Shown in pieces: positions 24,381-34,200 of a stretch of DNA of 48,818 nucleotides. The notes below the pieces were generated by a model. The model had not been told where the DNA came from and searched no databases. It saw only the letters and a program-made list of their open reading frames with translations. The stretch comes from Bacilli bacterium. Its GTDB lineage: Bacteria; Bacillota_I; Bacilli_A; RF39; UBA660. The translations under genes and the position numbers were made by a program. How positions within the stretch are numbered: the stretch's first letter is position 1; each line of letters begins with the position of its first letter. The DNA lies in NCBI GenBank assembly GCA_017441065.1, contig JAFSAI010000027.1, positions 1 to 48,818 on the forward strand, given 5' to 3'.

Positions 24381-25137
24381 TATTTGGTCTACTTTTTTTC
24401 CATTGAATATGATAAGCAATTATAAGTTGTAATCTATAAGGTATTAGTCTTAAACCAAAATTAGATAGTTTCATAGATAGAGTAGGAAGTATTATCATTT
24501 TTCCTTGGAACATTTTATCTATTCCATAGCGCGCAACATACTCACTAGAAGCTTCTTTAATACTAAATGTACCATGAGCAACTTTATTAAACTCCGTACT
24601 TGTAGGTCCAGGACATAATGCAGATATTTTAACATTACTTTTTCTTTGGCGTAGTTCCTCATTGATTGCCATTGTTAATTTAGTTAAATAGTTTTTTGTG
24701 GCATAATAGGTATTTAATTTTGGACCTGCCATAAAACCTGCAGAAGAGCAGACATTTAAAATATATCCAGAATCTTTTTTTATGAAATCTTTTAAGAATA
24801 GTTTGGTTAAAATATGAGGTGCTTTAATATTAACATCAATCATATTTAATTCAGTATCTAAATCTGTATCAGAAAAGTCACCAAATAAGCCAAAGCCAGC
24901 ATTATTAATTAAGATATCAATATTATCATTTTTACATTTTTCATATAATTTATAACAATTTTCTTGAAGACTTAAGTCCATACAAATTATTTTAACCTGA
25001 ACGTTTAATTCTTCAGCTAATTTTTCTAGATTTTCTTTTCTTCTAGCAACTAATATTAAATCAATATTTTTAGTAGCTAAATATCTAGCCATATCTCTTC
25101 CAATTCCAGAAGATGCTCCAGTAATAAGTGCTTTCAT
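24370..25137 (-). CDS. Short-chain dehydrogenase/reductase
   Basis: 255-residue classical SDR, NAD(P)-dependent oxidoreductase. The cofactor loop 'TGASSGIG' (~7-14), 'LINNAGFG' and the catalytic 'YYATKNY' (YxxxK) with an upstream Ser in 'NVCSSAGF' are all present. The basic 'VARRKENL' after strand 2 suggests NADPH preference. The sequence resembles the DltE/YqjQ group of general SDRs; substrate unknown. Its start codon overlaps the uvrB stop by one base (TAATG), so it is co-transcribed and translationally coupled with uvrB, though no functional link is known. Confidence 0.88.
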   Translation of the reverse strand: MKALITGASSGIGRDMARYLATKNIDLILVARRKENLEKLAEELNVQVKIICMDLSLQENCYKLYEKCKNDNIDILINNAGFGLFGDFSDTDLDTELNMIDVNIKAPHILTKLFLKDFIKKDSGYILNVCSSAGFMAGPKLNTYYATKNYLTKLTMAINEELRQRKSNVKISALCPGPTSTEFNKVAHGTFSIKEASSEYVARYGIDKMFQGKMIILPTLSMKLSNFGLRLIPYRLQLIIAYHIQWKKSRPNKNN

Positions 25138-27086
25138 TATTCAATATCTCCTTTTAATTCAAATAATACATCTCTAAGTTCCATAGCTCTTTCAAAGTCT
25201 AATTCTTTAGCAGCTTTACGCATTTCTTCTTCAATCTTTTCAATCATATTAATAGTTTCTTTTTTACTTAATTTTTTCTTTGTTTCTTTTTTATCTACTT
25301 GATTAGAAATAACTTCTTTAATATCTTTTATAATAGTTCTTGGTGTAATGCCATTTTCTTTATTATATTTATCTTGTATTTCTCGTCTTCTGTTTGTTTC
25401 TTCAATTGATATATTCATAGCTTCACTATAATTATCAGCATACATTATAACTTTACCATTTTCATTTCTTGCACAACGACCAATAGTTTGAATTAAACTA
25501 CGACTACTTCGTAAGAAACCTTGTTTATCAGCATCTAATATACAAATAAGAGATACTTCTGGAATATCTATCCCTTCTCTAAGTAGATTAATTCCTACAA
25601 CTACATCATAAATACCACATCTTAAATCATGAATAATTTTAAGTCTCTCTAATGTTTTTATTTCATTATGCAAATAAGCAACTTTTATATTCATTTCTTT
25701 TAAATAATTGGTAAGTTCTTCGCTCATTCTAATTGTTAGAGTAGTGATTAATACTCGTTCATTTAATGCGATTCTTTTATTTATTTCGCCAATAATATCA
25801 TCAATTTGTCCTTCTGTTTTTCGTACTTCTATTATTGGATCTAAAAGACCTGTTGGTCTAATTATTTGTTCAGTAACTTTTTCGACTTTTTCAAGTTCAT
25901 AGTCTCCAGGAGTTGCAGAAACATATATTGCATTATTAATTTTTTGTTCAAATTCTTCAAAACGTAGTGGTCTATTATCAAGGGCACTAGGAAGTCTAAA
26001 TCCGTAATCTACTAATGTTTGTTTACGCATTCTATCTCCATTATACATTCCTCTTACTTGAGGTAGAGTAACATGAGATTCATCAACAACTAATAAGAAA
26101 TCATCAGGCATAAAGTCAATTAAACATGTAGGAGTAATACCTTCTTCTCTTAAAGCTAAGTGTCTTGCATAATTTTCTACTCCATTACAATAACCAGTTT
26201 CTTTTAACATTTCAACATCATAATTAACTCTTTCTCTAAGTCTTTGTTCTTCAATATATTTACCATTGTCTTTAAAATATTGCAGTCTTTCTTCTTTTTC
26301 TTTTTCGATTCTTTTAATTGCTTCTTGTAATTTTTCTGGACTTGTAACAAAGTGAGAAGCAGGGGAGATAGTAACTGTCTTTTTGGATTCTTTAACAACA
26401 CCTGTTAATGGATCAAAAATAGTTAAGGCTTCAACAGAATCTCCATCCAGTTCAATTCTAGTACCATATTCTTTAGTATTTACAGGTATAATATCTATTG
26501 ACGAACCTCTAACTCTAAATGTTCCTCTATGAAAGTCTAAATCACTTCTTTCGTATGTCATGTCTACTAATTTATCAATAATCGTATTTCTATTAATTTT
26601 ATCTCCGATATTTAAAATTAACATATTTTTTTCGTATTCTTCTTTTTCTCCAATACCATATATACAAGATACTGATGCTACAACAATAACATCTTTATAA
26701 TTAATTAACGCACTAGTAGCACTATGTCTAAGCTCATCAATTTCATCATTAATTGAAGCATCTTTTTCAATGTAAGTATCACTACTTGGTACGTATGCTT
26801 CAGGTTGATAATAATCATAGTATGATACAAAATACTCCACATGATTTTCTGGGAATAGTTCTTTAAATTCAGAATAAAGTTGTCCTGCTAAAGTTTTGTT
26901 GTGAGCTAAAACTAGAGTAGGTTTATTTACTTCCTTTATAACATTTGCAATAGTAAAAGTTTTACCAGTACCAGTGGCTCCTAATAAAACTTGATGTTTT
27001 TCATTATTTTTAATTCCTTCGACCAATTCATTAATAGCATTTGGTTGATCTCCATTTGGAGTATATTTTGATACTAATTTAAACAT
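25137..27086 (-). CDS. uvrB: Excinuclease ABC subunit UvrB
   Basis: 649-residue DNA-repair helicase-like ATPase that takes damaged DNA from UvrA and loads UvrC. Walker A 'GATGTGKT' (~36-43), the DNA-gripping beta-hairpin '[20 protein letters not shown]', Walker B '[10 protein letters not shown]', helicase motif VI 'QTIGRCARN' and the C-terminal UVR motif '[20 protein letters not shown]' are all intact. The start at 27086 is chosen because GAGGT lies 6 bases upstream of this ATG; the ATG at 27107 is upstream of that RBS. uvrA and uvrC are not adjacent in this window. No clear LexA box is visible upstream. Confidence 0.97.
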   Translation of the reverse strand: MFKLVSKYTPNGDQPNAINELVEGIKNNEKHQVLLGATGTGKTFTIANVIKEVNKPTLVLAHNKTLAGQLYSEFKELFPENHVEYFVSYYDYYQPEAYVPSSDTYIEKDASINDEIDELRHSATSALINYKDVIVVASVSCIYGIGEKEEYEKNMLILNIGDKINRNTIIDKLVDMTYERSDLDFHRGTFRVRGSSIDIIPVNTKEYGTRIELDGDSVEALTIFDPLTGVVKESKKTVTISPASHFVTSPEKLQEAIKRIEKEKEERLQYFKDNGKYIEEQRLRERVNYDVEMLKETGYCNGVENYARHLALREEGITPTCLIDFMPDDFLLVVDESHVTLPQVRGMYNGDRMRKQTLVDYGFRLPSALDNRPLRFEEFEQKINNAIYVSATPGDYELEKVEKVTEQIIRPTGLLDPIIEVRKTEGQIDDIIGEINKRIALNERVLITTLTIRMSEELTNYLKEMNIKVAYLHNEIKTLERLKIIHDLRCGIYDVVVGINLLREGIDIPEVSLICILDADKQGFLRSSRSLIQTIGRCARNENGKVIMYADNYSEAMNISIEETNRRREIQDKYNKENGITPRTIIKDIKEVISNQVDKKETKKKLSKKETINMIEKIEEEMRKAAKELDFERAMELRDVLFELKGDIE

Positions 27087-27138
27087 GTATACCTCATTTC
27101 TAATCATTTAATATTATGGTAATATTTAGATAATTTAT

Positions 27139-27167
27139 TTTATATAAATTATAAATTTGTTCATCAA
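27139..27167 (-). promoter_or_regulatory. Possible uvrB promoter
   Basis: Minus-strand TTGATG (27162-27167), 17-base spacer, TATAAA (27139-27144); leaves a leader of about 45 bases. Confidence 0.4.
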
Positions 27168-27206
27168 AAATATTATAGCATTAAAGAAATGTATAAGTAA
27201 AATTTA

Positions 27207-27716
27207 TTATAAGTTTTTCTTTCTTGTTCTAGGATAACTGCTTTCACTGTATATATCTAGATTACCTTCTTGATAATAACTAATTGCATTCATAATAGAA
27301 GTATTATTTGCAAATTTAATTTTAAATAATTCTAATTCCTGTGGTAGAAGTTTATATCCTTGTATAAAACGTATTACTTTAAATTCATAAGAACTTAATA
27401 TTATATTAATGATTTCTTCACGTGATAATCTTTTGATAATTTTAATTTTTTCAACTGAATACATATCATAATAGCCATAATAATTATCTTCAAATAATAC
27501 AAAATTTCCAGAACCAATAACTTCACAAATATCTATTTCGGTATTAAAGCCATCAAAGTATCTTAATGTATCTTCTAAATTTGTACACATATGAAAACCA
27601 TTGCCATTGTTACCAAAGCGGATATCTCCATCGACCGAATAGGTCATTCCAACTTCAAATGACATTCCATAACGATTTATTAAGTTTTTATTAAAACATT
27701 TATAACCTTTAATCAT
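27207..27716 (-). CDS. DUF7666-like protein
   Basis: 169 residues. The first ~95 match a small domain known mostly from phage and accessory proteins: 'KGYKCFNKNLINRYGMSFEV', 'GNGFHMCTNLEDTLRYF', 'CEVIGSGNFVLFEDN'. The pattern 'GFHMC.n..d...y' is the signature of DUF7666 as I remember it. The C-terminal ~70 residues are a helical extension ending in a basic stretch (RTRKKNL). No membrane segment. RBS GAGGA before the ATG. Function unknown; phage ancestry is possible, but no other phage genes are nearby. Confidence 0.7.
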   Translation of the reverse strand: MIKGYKCFNKNLINRYGMSFEVGMTYSVDGDIRFGNNGNGFHMCTNLEDTLRYFDGFNTEIDICEVIGSGNFVLFEDNYYGYYDMYSVEKIKIIKRLSREEIINIILSSYEFKVIRFIQGYKLLPQELELFKIKFANNTSIMNAISYYQEGNLDIYSESSYPRTRKKNL

Positions 27717-27745
27717 TATTATATCCTCGCAATAAAACGAATATT

Positions 27746-27774
27746 ATTGTAGCATATTTTGAATATTTGGTAAA
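27746..27774 (-). promoter_or_regulatory. Promoter of the DUF7666-like gene
   Basis: Minus-strand -35 TTTACC (27769-27774), 17-base spacer, -10 TACAAT (27746-27751). Confidence 0.55.
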
Positions 27775-27775
27775 T

Positions 27776-27804
27776 TTGCAAATTACATTAAGTTATGTTA
27801 GAAT
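27776..27804 (+). promoter_or_regulatory. Promoter of the HipA-like gene
   Basis: -35 TTGCAA (27776-27781), 17-base spacer, -10 TAGAAT (27799-27804). Back to back with the minus-strand promoter, one base apart. Confidence 0.5.
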
Positions 27805-27831
27805 ACGAAACTAAACAAAGGGGGATTTGTT

Positions 27832-28872
27832 ATGCATTTAAACAAAGCAGTAATACCACACTATAGAAGTGAAATGATACCTATAGAAATCTTAAAGAAA
27901 AAAGTATCAATAAATGAAGGTTATTTAAGAGAAAAGCCAACTTGGTACGAAATAGAGGGAAGATTACAATATTTTAAAATTAGAAATGATTTCAGATTAT
28001 TTACTGAGCAATTTTTTAGTATGTTTGGTAGAGAAATAATGGGATTAGATACTTTGGATTATCGCGTTGCTTATGTTAGAACTAAGAGTCCTATTATAAA
28101 GCAATCAGATGAAAAAACACAATGTGGATTATTATCAGATAATTTTCAAAGTTCAGAATATAACTATTATTTAGTTAGTGAGTTGTTAAATTCTCAAATA
28201 TCAGATTTTATGATATATGGTGGTTATACCTTAGAAAATTTACTTGCTTTTTTTAAAGATTATTTAGATGAAGAAGAATATACTGCCAATGAATTATTTT
28301 TAATAAAATTATTTATAGCAGACGCTTTTACACATGAAGAAGATAGAAATTATCACAATATAGGTTTTAAAGTACCTAAAATTGAAGGAATATCTTATAC
28401 AAAGAGATTGCATCCAGAGTTATTGGCTAAAGACCCTAATGCAAGAGGCCAAATAGTTATTACACACTCAGGAAGAATTTTATTAAAAAATTTTAGTCCA
28501 ACAAAAGTTTATGATAATGAAAGAATATTAGGAACTGATCATAAAAATGTTTTTACTTATCATAAAGGTCAAGTTTGGTGTCCGTTGTTTCCATTTTCAA
28601 AAGAAACATTTTTTACAACTCAAGAACAAGCTCAAAGATATCAAGCAGAATGTGATGGTTTGGATCCTAACTTATTTGCATTATATTTAACATTTCCAAA
28701 GATTTGCACGCCAATTTTTGAAAGACTAGCTTATGAATCTGAATATAAAAAAATATTAGAGCATTTTGAAAGTGATACTAGTCAAATTCATTTAAGTCAA
28801 AAATCTGAAGAAAGAATTATTAGTTTGTTTGAAGATAAACAAGAAGTATTAAAAAGAATCTTAAAATATTAA
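27832..28872 (+). CDS. HipA-like kinase-fold protein
   Basis: 346 residues, cytoplasmic. Two motifs fit the HipA/CtkA-type kinase core: a catalytic-loop-like 'IADAFTHEEDRNYHNIGF' (compare D-x-x-x-x-N-x-DRH-x-x-N in HipA) and a metal-binding-like 'NFSPTKVYDNERILG' (compare 'aPiyDn'). The N-terminal part of HipA and a HipB-type DNA-binding partner are missing; the upstream gene is divergent and unrelated. This is therefore not a standard toxin-antitoxin pair. The usual catalytic Asn is replaced by His in 'FTHEEDR', so activity is uncertain. RBS AAAGGGGGA. Single-gene unit. Confidence 0.6.
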   Translation: MHLNKAVIPHYRSEMIPIEILKKKVSINEGYLREKPTWYEIEGRLQYFKIRNDFRLFTEQFFSMFGREIMGLDTLDYRVAYVRTKSPIIKQSDEKTQCGLLSDNFQSSEYNYYLVSELLNSQISDFMIYGGYTLENLLAFFKDYLDEEEYTANELFLIKLFIADAFTHEEDRNYHNIGFKVPKIEGISYTKRLHPELLAKDPNARGQIVITHSGRILLKNFSPTKVYDNERILGTDHKNVFTYHKGQVWCPLFPFSKETFFTTQEQAQRYQAECDGLDPNLFALYLTFPKICTPIFERLAYESEYKKILEHFESDTSQIHLSQKSEERIISLFEDKQEVLKRILKY

Positions 28873-28882
28873 GATTCTTTTT
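28851..28882. terminator. Bidirectional terminator containing both stop codons
   Basis: AAAAAGAATCTTA pairs with TAAGATTCTTTTT around a short AT loop. The convergent genes end inside it, their stop codons overlapping at 28869-28872. Confidence 0.8.
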
Positions 28883-29687
28883 GATTGTTAAATCTATAAA
28901 CGTTTATAGATGGTGTATTAAATAATCGAAAATTAAAGTCTTCATAACCAAGTCCGTTAGAAATAAATATTTCTGTATTATTTAATTTGTAATAATCATT
29001 AATATATGTTTTAGCACCATCTTTTTTAATTATTCCACCATAGAAAGGAATTTCTATAATACCTCCAAGGGAATGACCACTTATAATAGTATCAATATCA
29101 TAAGATGTTAAGTTTAAAATTAAATCTGGCTTATGAGTTATAACTAATGTGTAGTCATATTCAACATCGGTTTCTAATAAAGTAGCAAAATTATCTGTAT
29201 TTGTAAGTCCTATTATATTAATAGGAGTAGTATCTTTGTAAAAAAATAACATATTTTCATTATCTAATAAATTAAAATTTGCTTCATATAATATATCTTT
29301 ATACTTATCTAATTTAGAATTATCATTATCACCGATAACGGCGTATTTATATAATGATGCTTCCATATTATTTAAAAATTTTTTTAATTTCACATAGTCA
29401 TCATCAGTATATTCTTCATCAGATTTTAATAAATCTCCACTAAAAATTATTATATCTGGTTTTTCATTATTTATATTAGTAACAATATCTTCTAAATGTT
29501 TGTCAGAAGTTTCAGATTCATATAATAAGTCTGAAAAGTGAACTATTTTTAAATCTTTGAAACTATCGGGGATATTTTCACTATGAATATTATAATTGTT
29601 AATTTTAAAATTGTTGACTTCAATAAATTTGCCATATAAAAATAACACTAATATAATTAAAATTATAGAAAAAATAATTTTCTTCAT
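28869..29687 (-). CDS. Calcineurin-like phosphoesterase with altered metal site
   Basis: 272 residues: an N-terminal membrane anchor (~2-20) and an extracytoplasmic metallophosphoesterase domain of the YkuE type. The five metal-binding blocks can be followed, but several ligands differ from consensus: 'HFSDLLYES' (DxH to DLL), 'FSGDLLKS', 'VIGDNDN' (GNHD to GDND), 'LVITHKPD' (kept), 'ISGHSLGGII' (GHxH to GHSL). Three usual His ligands are replaced. It may use another metal set or be non-catalytic. In YkuE-like proteins the substrate is wall- or lipid-linked phosphate, but this is uncertain here. Gene lies 3 bases after the CPBP protease gene, same operon. Confidence 0.82.
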   Translation of the reverse strand: MKKIIFSIILIILVLFLYGKFIEVNNFKINNYNIHSENIPDSFKDLKIVHFSDLLYESETSDKHLEDIVTNINNEKPDIIIFSGDLLKSDEEYTDDDYVKLKKFLNNMEASLYKYAVIGDNDNSKLDKYKDILYEANFNLLDNENMLFFYKDTTPINIIGLTNTDNFATLLETDVEYDYTLVITHKPDLILNLTSYDIDTIISGHSLGGIIEIPFYGGIIKKDGAKTYINDYYKLNNTEIFISNGLGYEDFNFRLFNTPSINVYRFNNQKES

Positions 29688-29690
29688 ATA

Positions 29691-30383
29691 TTATAAGCTC
29701 CCAACAACTACTATGATTATAGCAAGAGCATTATGGAATCCGTGGTAAAATATGTTTGTCCAAATATTATCAGAATCATAATACATTAATGAAAATGAAC
29801 TTCCTAATAATACATAAGGTATAGAATGAACAAGTTTGCTTCCTGGTGTTAATAAGTGAAGAGAACCAAATAATAAACCAGATAATAGTATATACACGTA
29901 TTTATTTTTAAATGCTTTTTTAAAATAAACTTTAGTTAATAATTCTTCAAAAATAGGAGCTATTATAACCATATTTATAATTGAGTATATAGGTAATGTT
30001 AATACATAAGCTTCATTTATTGCTTGAGTTGTTGGTGTTCCAGCAAAAGAGTTTATAATATTAAGAGAAATATTTGATAAAAGAAAAGCAATTATCCAAT
30101 AAATAAAATATTTTTTAACATATGTTTTGAATTTCTTTTTAAAGTCATAAAAATCAGGAATTAAACTTTTTCTAAATATAAATATAAAGACAACAAGTAA
30201 ACTTAAATTAATAAAAGTATTGCTCAAATTAGCAATTAATAAATTAGTGCTATTAATATCTTTAAATAGATATAATTGAAGTCCTAAAGTTAAAACTAAG
30301 TATCCCAAAATAATAAATGTTTGTTTCATAATACAATTAAATTTGTTTGATAAGTCATTAGTTATTTTTTCTAAATTATTCAT
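29691..30383 (-). CDS. CPBP-family intramembrane glutamic protease
   Basis: 230-residue membrane protein with about seven helices. The CPBP (ABI, CAAX-protease-like) motifs are present: 'APIFEELLTKVYF' (Glu pair; EExxxR with Lys for Arg), 'LLFGSLHL' (FxxxH) and 'FYHGFHNALAI' (HxxxN/D). Family members cleave within membranes and, in Gram-positives, act in bacteriocin immunity or sorting; the target here is unknown. The start is set at 30383 because AGGTGA sits 7 bases before that ATG; a longer ATG at 30494 overlaps the divergent gene and would lie upstream of the promoter. Operon with the phosphoesterase. Confidence 0.85.
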   Translation of the reverse strand: MNNLEKITNDLSNKFNCIMKQTFIILGYLVLTLGLQLYLFKDINSTNLLIANLSNTFINLSLLVVFIFIFRKSLIPDFYDFKKKFKTYVKKYFIYWIIAFLLSNISLNIINSFAGTPTTQAINEAYVLTLPIYSIINMVIIAPIFEELLTKVYFKKAFKNKYVYILLSGLLFGSLHLLTPGSKLVHSIPYVLLGSSFSLMYYDSDNIWTNIFYHGFHNALAIIIVVVGSL

Positions 30384-30402
30384 TTTTAATTCACCTAGTT
30401 TT

Positions 30403-30431
30403 AATATATCACAACTAAAAAAAGTAATCAA
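30403..30431 (-). promoter_or_regulatory. Promoter of the CPBP-phosphoesterase operon
   Basis: Minus-strand -35 TTGATT (30426-30431), 17-base spacer, -10 TATATT (30403-30408). Confidence 0.6.
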
Positions 30432-30437
30432 TCTAAC

Positions 30438-30466
30438 TTGATAATAGAAATTGGTTATGATAAAAT
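30438..30466 (+). promoter_or_regulatory. Promoter opening the Tad/T4SS-like cluster
   Basis: -35 TTGATA (30438-30443), 17-base spacer, -10 TAAAAT (30461-30466) in the context TATGATAAAAT. Back to back with the minus-strand promoter. Confidence 0.6.
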
Positions 30467-30493
30467 CTTTAATAGAGAGTAGGTGTACTTTCA

Positions 30494-31213
30494 ATGAAGA
30501 AAATTTTGGCGATTTTATTTATTGTTTTTTTATATAATTCTAATGTGTATGCAGCGTCAATTTGCGATTATAAAGAGCAAACTGCAATAAATCAAAAAGC
30601 TTCAAATGTAAAAGTTAGTTATGAGGTAGTAACAGAAACAGTAAAATTTGAAGATATGGATTCAACAATGGAGGTTTTTGATATCTCGATTTTTAATATT
30701 ACAGAAGAATTTTATGTAATTGTAAAAAATAGTGTGACAGAAGAAGAAAAATATTTTACAAGCGCTGATGCAGTAGATGGAGTAATTCATTTTAAATGGA
30801 CTTACGCAGATAATGTAACTAATTTTACTATTCAAGTGTTTACAACAAATAAGACAAGTTGTCCTGATGAAAAATATAAAACAGTATATTTGACAACTCC
30901 GAGATTTAATACATATTACAATGTAGAAACTTGCCAAGATAATCCTGATTTCTATTTATGTCAAAAATTTGTAACTTTTTCTGAGATTGATGAAGAAAAG
31001 TTTTTTAAACAATTAGAAAGTTATAAAAATGGTGAAATCAATTCTTCAGGGGAAGATCCTAAAGATAATACAAACGATAAAATAACTGATAAGATTTTTG
31101 AGTTTTTAGATGAATATAAATGGTATATGTTAGGTGGTTTTGTTATTATAATAGGAACTGCTATAGTAATTCAAAGAATTAGAACTAAGAAACAGAGGGA
31201 ATTAGGTTTATGA
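30494..31213 (+). CDS. Secreted single-pass protein at head of the pilus cluster
   Basis: 239 residues. Signal peptide 'MKKILAILFIVFLYNSNVYA' with likely cleavage after A20, a beta-rich extracellular domain (~21-205) with at least four Cys, then a C-terminal membrane helix (~211-228, 'YMLGGFVIIIGTAIVIQRI') and a short basic tail (RTKKQREL). That is a type I topology with the domain outside. No family recognised. The next gene starts inside its stop codon (ATGA), so it is made together with the 1203-residue Cys-rich protein and may anchor it, since that protein has no anchor of its own (inference). Confidence 0.72.
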   Translation: MKKILAILFIVFLYNSNVYAASICDYKEQTAINQKASNVKVSYEVVTETVKFEDMDSTMEVFDISIFNITEEFYVIVKNSVTEEEKYFTSADAVDGVIHFKWTYADNVTNFTIQVFTTNKTSCPDEKYKTVYLTTPRFNTYYNVETCQDNPDFYLCQKFVTFSEIDEEKFFKQLESYKNGEINSSGEDPKDNTNDKITDKIFEFLDEYKWYMLGGFVIIIGTAIVIQRIRTKKQRELGL

Positions 31214-34200
31214 AAAAAGTAGTTAAAGCGTTTATATTAATCATTTCATTATTTATGGGAATTAATGTAGTAAAAGCTGATAGAGATTGCGATGATATAG
31301 TAATGTATGCTAATTCAGATTTCTGGAGTAGAACTGGAATTAATATGAATTATTCGGGTATTAATTATAACTTTTCACTATATACATTAAAAGATGCATC
31401 TGGATCAGCATTTTCTAGTTATTGTCGTAATGCTGGTATAAGTGCTGGTAAATCATATGATGGACAAAAGTTTAAATGTAAACAAGTTGTTTTTGATACT
31501 ACAACAAGCAACGAAACAAGGAAAACTTATGATGCTGGTATTGTCGAAATATTAAAAAATGGATATAGTACAAGAAATCCTAATACATTGAAACTTGAAA
31601 AGAATCAAGAATATACAGCAACAAACTTAGCACTTAGAACTTATGAAATGCTTTGGCCAAATATAAATACAAACGGGTCAAATTCAACTGGAAATAATAA
31701 AGCACACCAATATTATGCTAATAAATGGTTAGATGATGCCGAAATTCAAAGTTTACTAAAACAATCTGTTGGTAGTGTAAGGGCTAAATACTCTAATGCA
31801 ACAACAGTAACATCTTGGACAATAGCAGAGACAGGAGTAAATGTAACTACTGCTATAGAAGAAGAAGCTAAAAGATTAGTAAAACTTGGTTTACAAGCAG
31901 CTGCTAATTACAAAAAGAATGGTGCAGCCACACTAACATGGAATGATAAACCAACAAAACAAAAATCACCAACAATTACAGATGCAAGTGGTGTAACAAA
32001 ATATGAAACTGCATTAACATATGTATTTACAGCAACAAAATTTAAATCAAAAGATGCATATATCAATATGAATTTTGAATGTTCTGATTGTACTACATAT
32101 GGAGTTGATTATACTATTTATGTAAATAATAGAGAAGTTGGTAAAACTATATCTGGAAATTTACTTCCTAGTGGTGGTGCTGGAAAAATAATTGTAAAAA
32201 TAGTATTTAAAAGTGATTCAAAACATTATAATTTTGATGAAATAAATTATAACTTAAATGTTAAATATTATGATGAGTCAATAAGTACAGAAGCTTATGA
32301 TATGTATTCAGCTAGTTGTTATTCCAACACAAGTTGTCAACATTTCTATATGCTATATGCTGATGATGTAGCACAAGAAGCTGATATTAAAGGTTCTTTA
32401 GAATTAGCCACAATAAATTGTACTGATTTAGAATATCAATGTGTACACGAAAAAGATAAAGATGCATGTGCTCGTTGGGCAAAATTATATAATAGTACAT
32501 GTGCAGATTGCCAAGCGTATGTATCTAATGCTGAATGTAGTGATACTGAAAGTGAAATAGATGTTAAAGAAGGTTATGATATTAATTCAAGTACTTGTCA
32601 AGTTTCATCAAAAGCAAATGTATTACAATGTATAATTGGTCAAACTGATCAAAATGGAAATTCATATAAAGCAACAAATCTAGCTAATAATAAATATTGT
32701 AGTGTATGGTGTAAAGAAGATTATCATTTTACTCTTCCTGGAAACAAAGAAACAAATAGTGGTAGATATTTTACTTTAGAAGCATCAATTAGTGGAACTA
32801 AAACATGTTATACTTCAAAAATAAATAAAGAAACATTTGAAACAGATTATGAGGAAGCTAGAAAAAAAGTGGTAGATGCATATAATCAATGGGCATTCTA
32901 TCAAGCTGCAGTCAATAATCATGGATCAAACCTTATAACATGGAAATCAACTGGTGCTAGTCATGCAGCACATTATTATGATTGTACTCCTTGTCCAACA
33001 CCTACTGAAGAAAATCCAAATCCAGTATGTTTACCAGAATCAAAACGTTGTAAATGGTGCGAAGGAGATAAAGCTAGAAATTATCAAAGTTATAAATATA
33101 CATTCTATTTTACAGCTTATGATTATAATGGTGGATATTTAAAGGATGCATCTAGAATTAATACTGGTACAACAAATACTAAATGTAGTGTAAGTGGAAA
33201 TCAAATTAAATGTACTTATCAAAGTTATGGATATTCATGGTGTAATCATTCATCATGTGGTTCAGTTGATGGTACAAACATTACAAAGGTTTATAACACT
33301 GAAAATATTAATTCAGCAGCAGCATCTTTAAATTCAGTTATTGGAATTGAAAAGAAAGAATATTATGATAATTCACAAAAACCATTAGCACCACCTATGT
33401 CATCAGTTTCATTAACTAGTTTAAATGGAATACTTAATAACTATAATTATTGTAGTAGATGGAGTATGGATTATGAATTTGATCCTGATATACATTTTTG
33501 GTATGAAGAAGACTACATGAATAATTTAATTACAGACCAATTATCAACAGTTGGAAGTGTTAATAAATCAAATATAACAGTTCAAAGATGTTCATCAGAT
33601 ACAAATGAATCTTATGAATCTTGTAGTACAGGATGGACTTCAAATACACAATTCAAAACAGAACGAAAATTCTTATGTTATAAAAAAGATTCTGGGTATG
33701 AATGTGGATGGAGAGATGTTTCAATAAGTCAAACAATAAGAATGAAAGAAAGCATTTCTGCAGATGGTTCTTATATAACTCCAACTCAATTCTATACAAT
33801 ATACCCATCTGGTTCTATTGCGGTGGCAGCACCTGGAACAAAAATTGAAAATGCTACTGAACTTACTAATAAATTACCAGTAGGTTTAGGAACAACTCAA
33901 GGCGTGTATAATTACGTATTAATGGTTGAAAATTTAGGTGAATACTACAATAATGATGAATTAGGACGAATTTGGGGAGCAGAAGATAGTGTTGTTTCAA
34001 CTACACTAAAAGAAAATTCTAAATGCCAAGCAAATGGAGCTTTAAAATATGAAGTAAACATTGATGGCAAAAATTATTTTGGAGATGGAGTATATAATTG
34101 TGCTTATAAAGTTAATTGTCCAGATTGTCCAATAGAATGTGAACCTGATGGATGTGAAAATCCAGATTGTCCTGATAATGATTGTCCAGTTGACTGTGAT

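Noticed and set aside
27207-27716. Prophage remnant around the DUF7666-like gene
   Set aside because: Flanking genes are ordinary chromosomal genes; no integrase, capsid, terminase or attachment repeats are visible.
30384-30494. Longer start for the CPBP protease at 30494
   Set aside because: The extension has no RBS, runs through both divergent promoters and overlaps the neighbour's start; AGGTGA marks the ATG at 30383.
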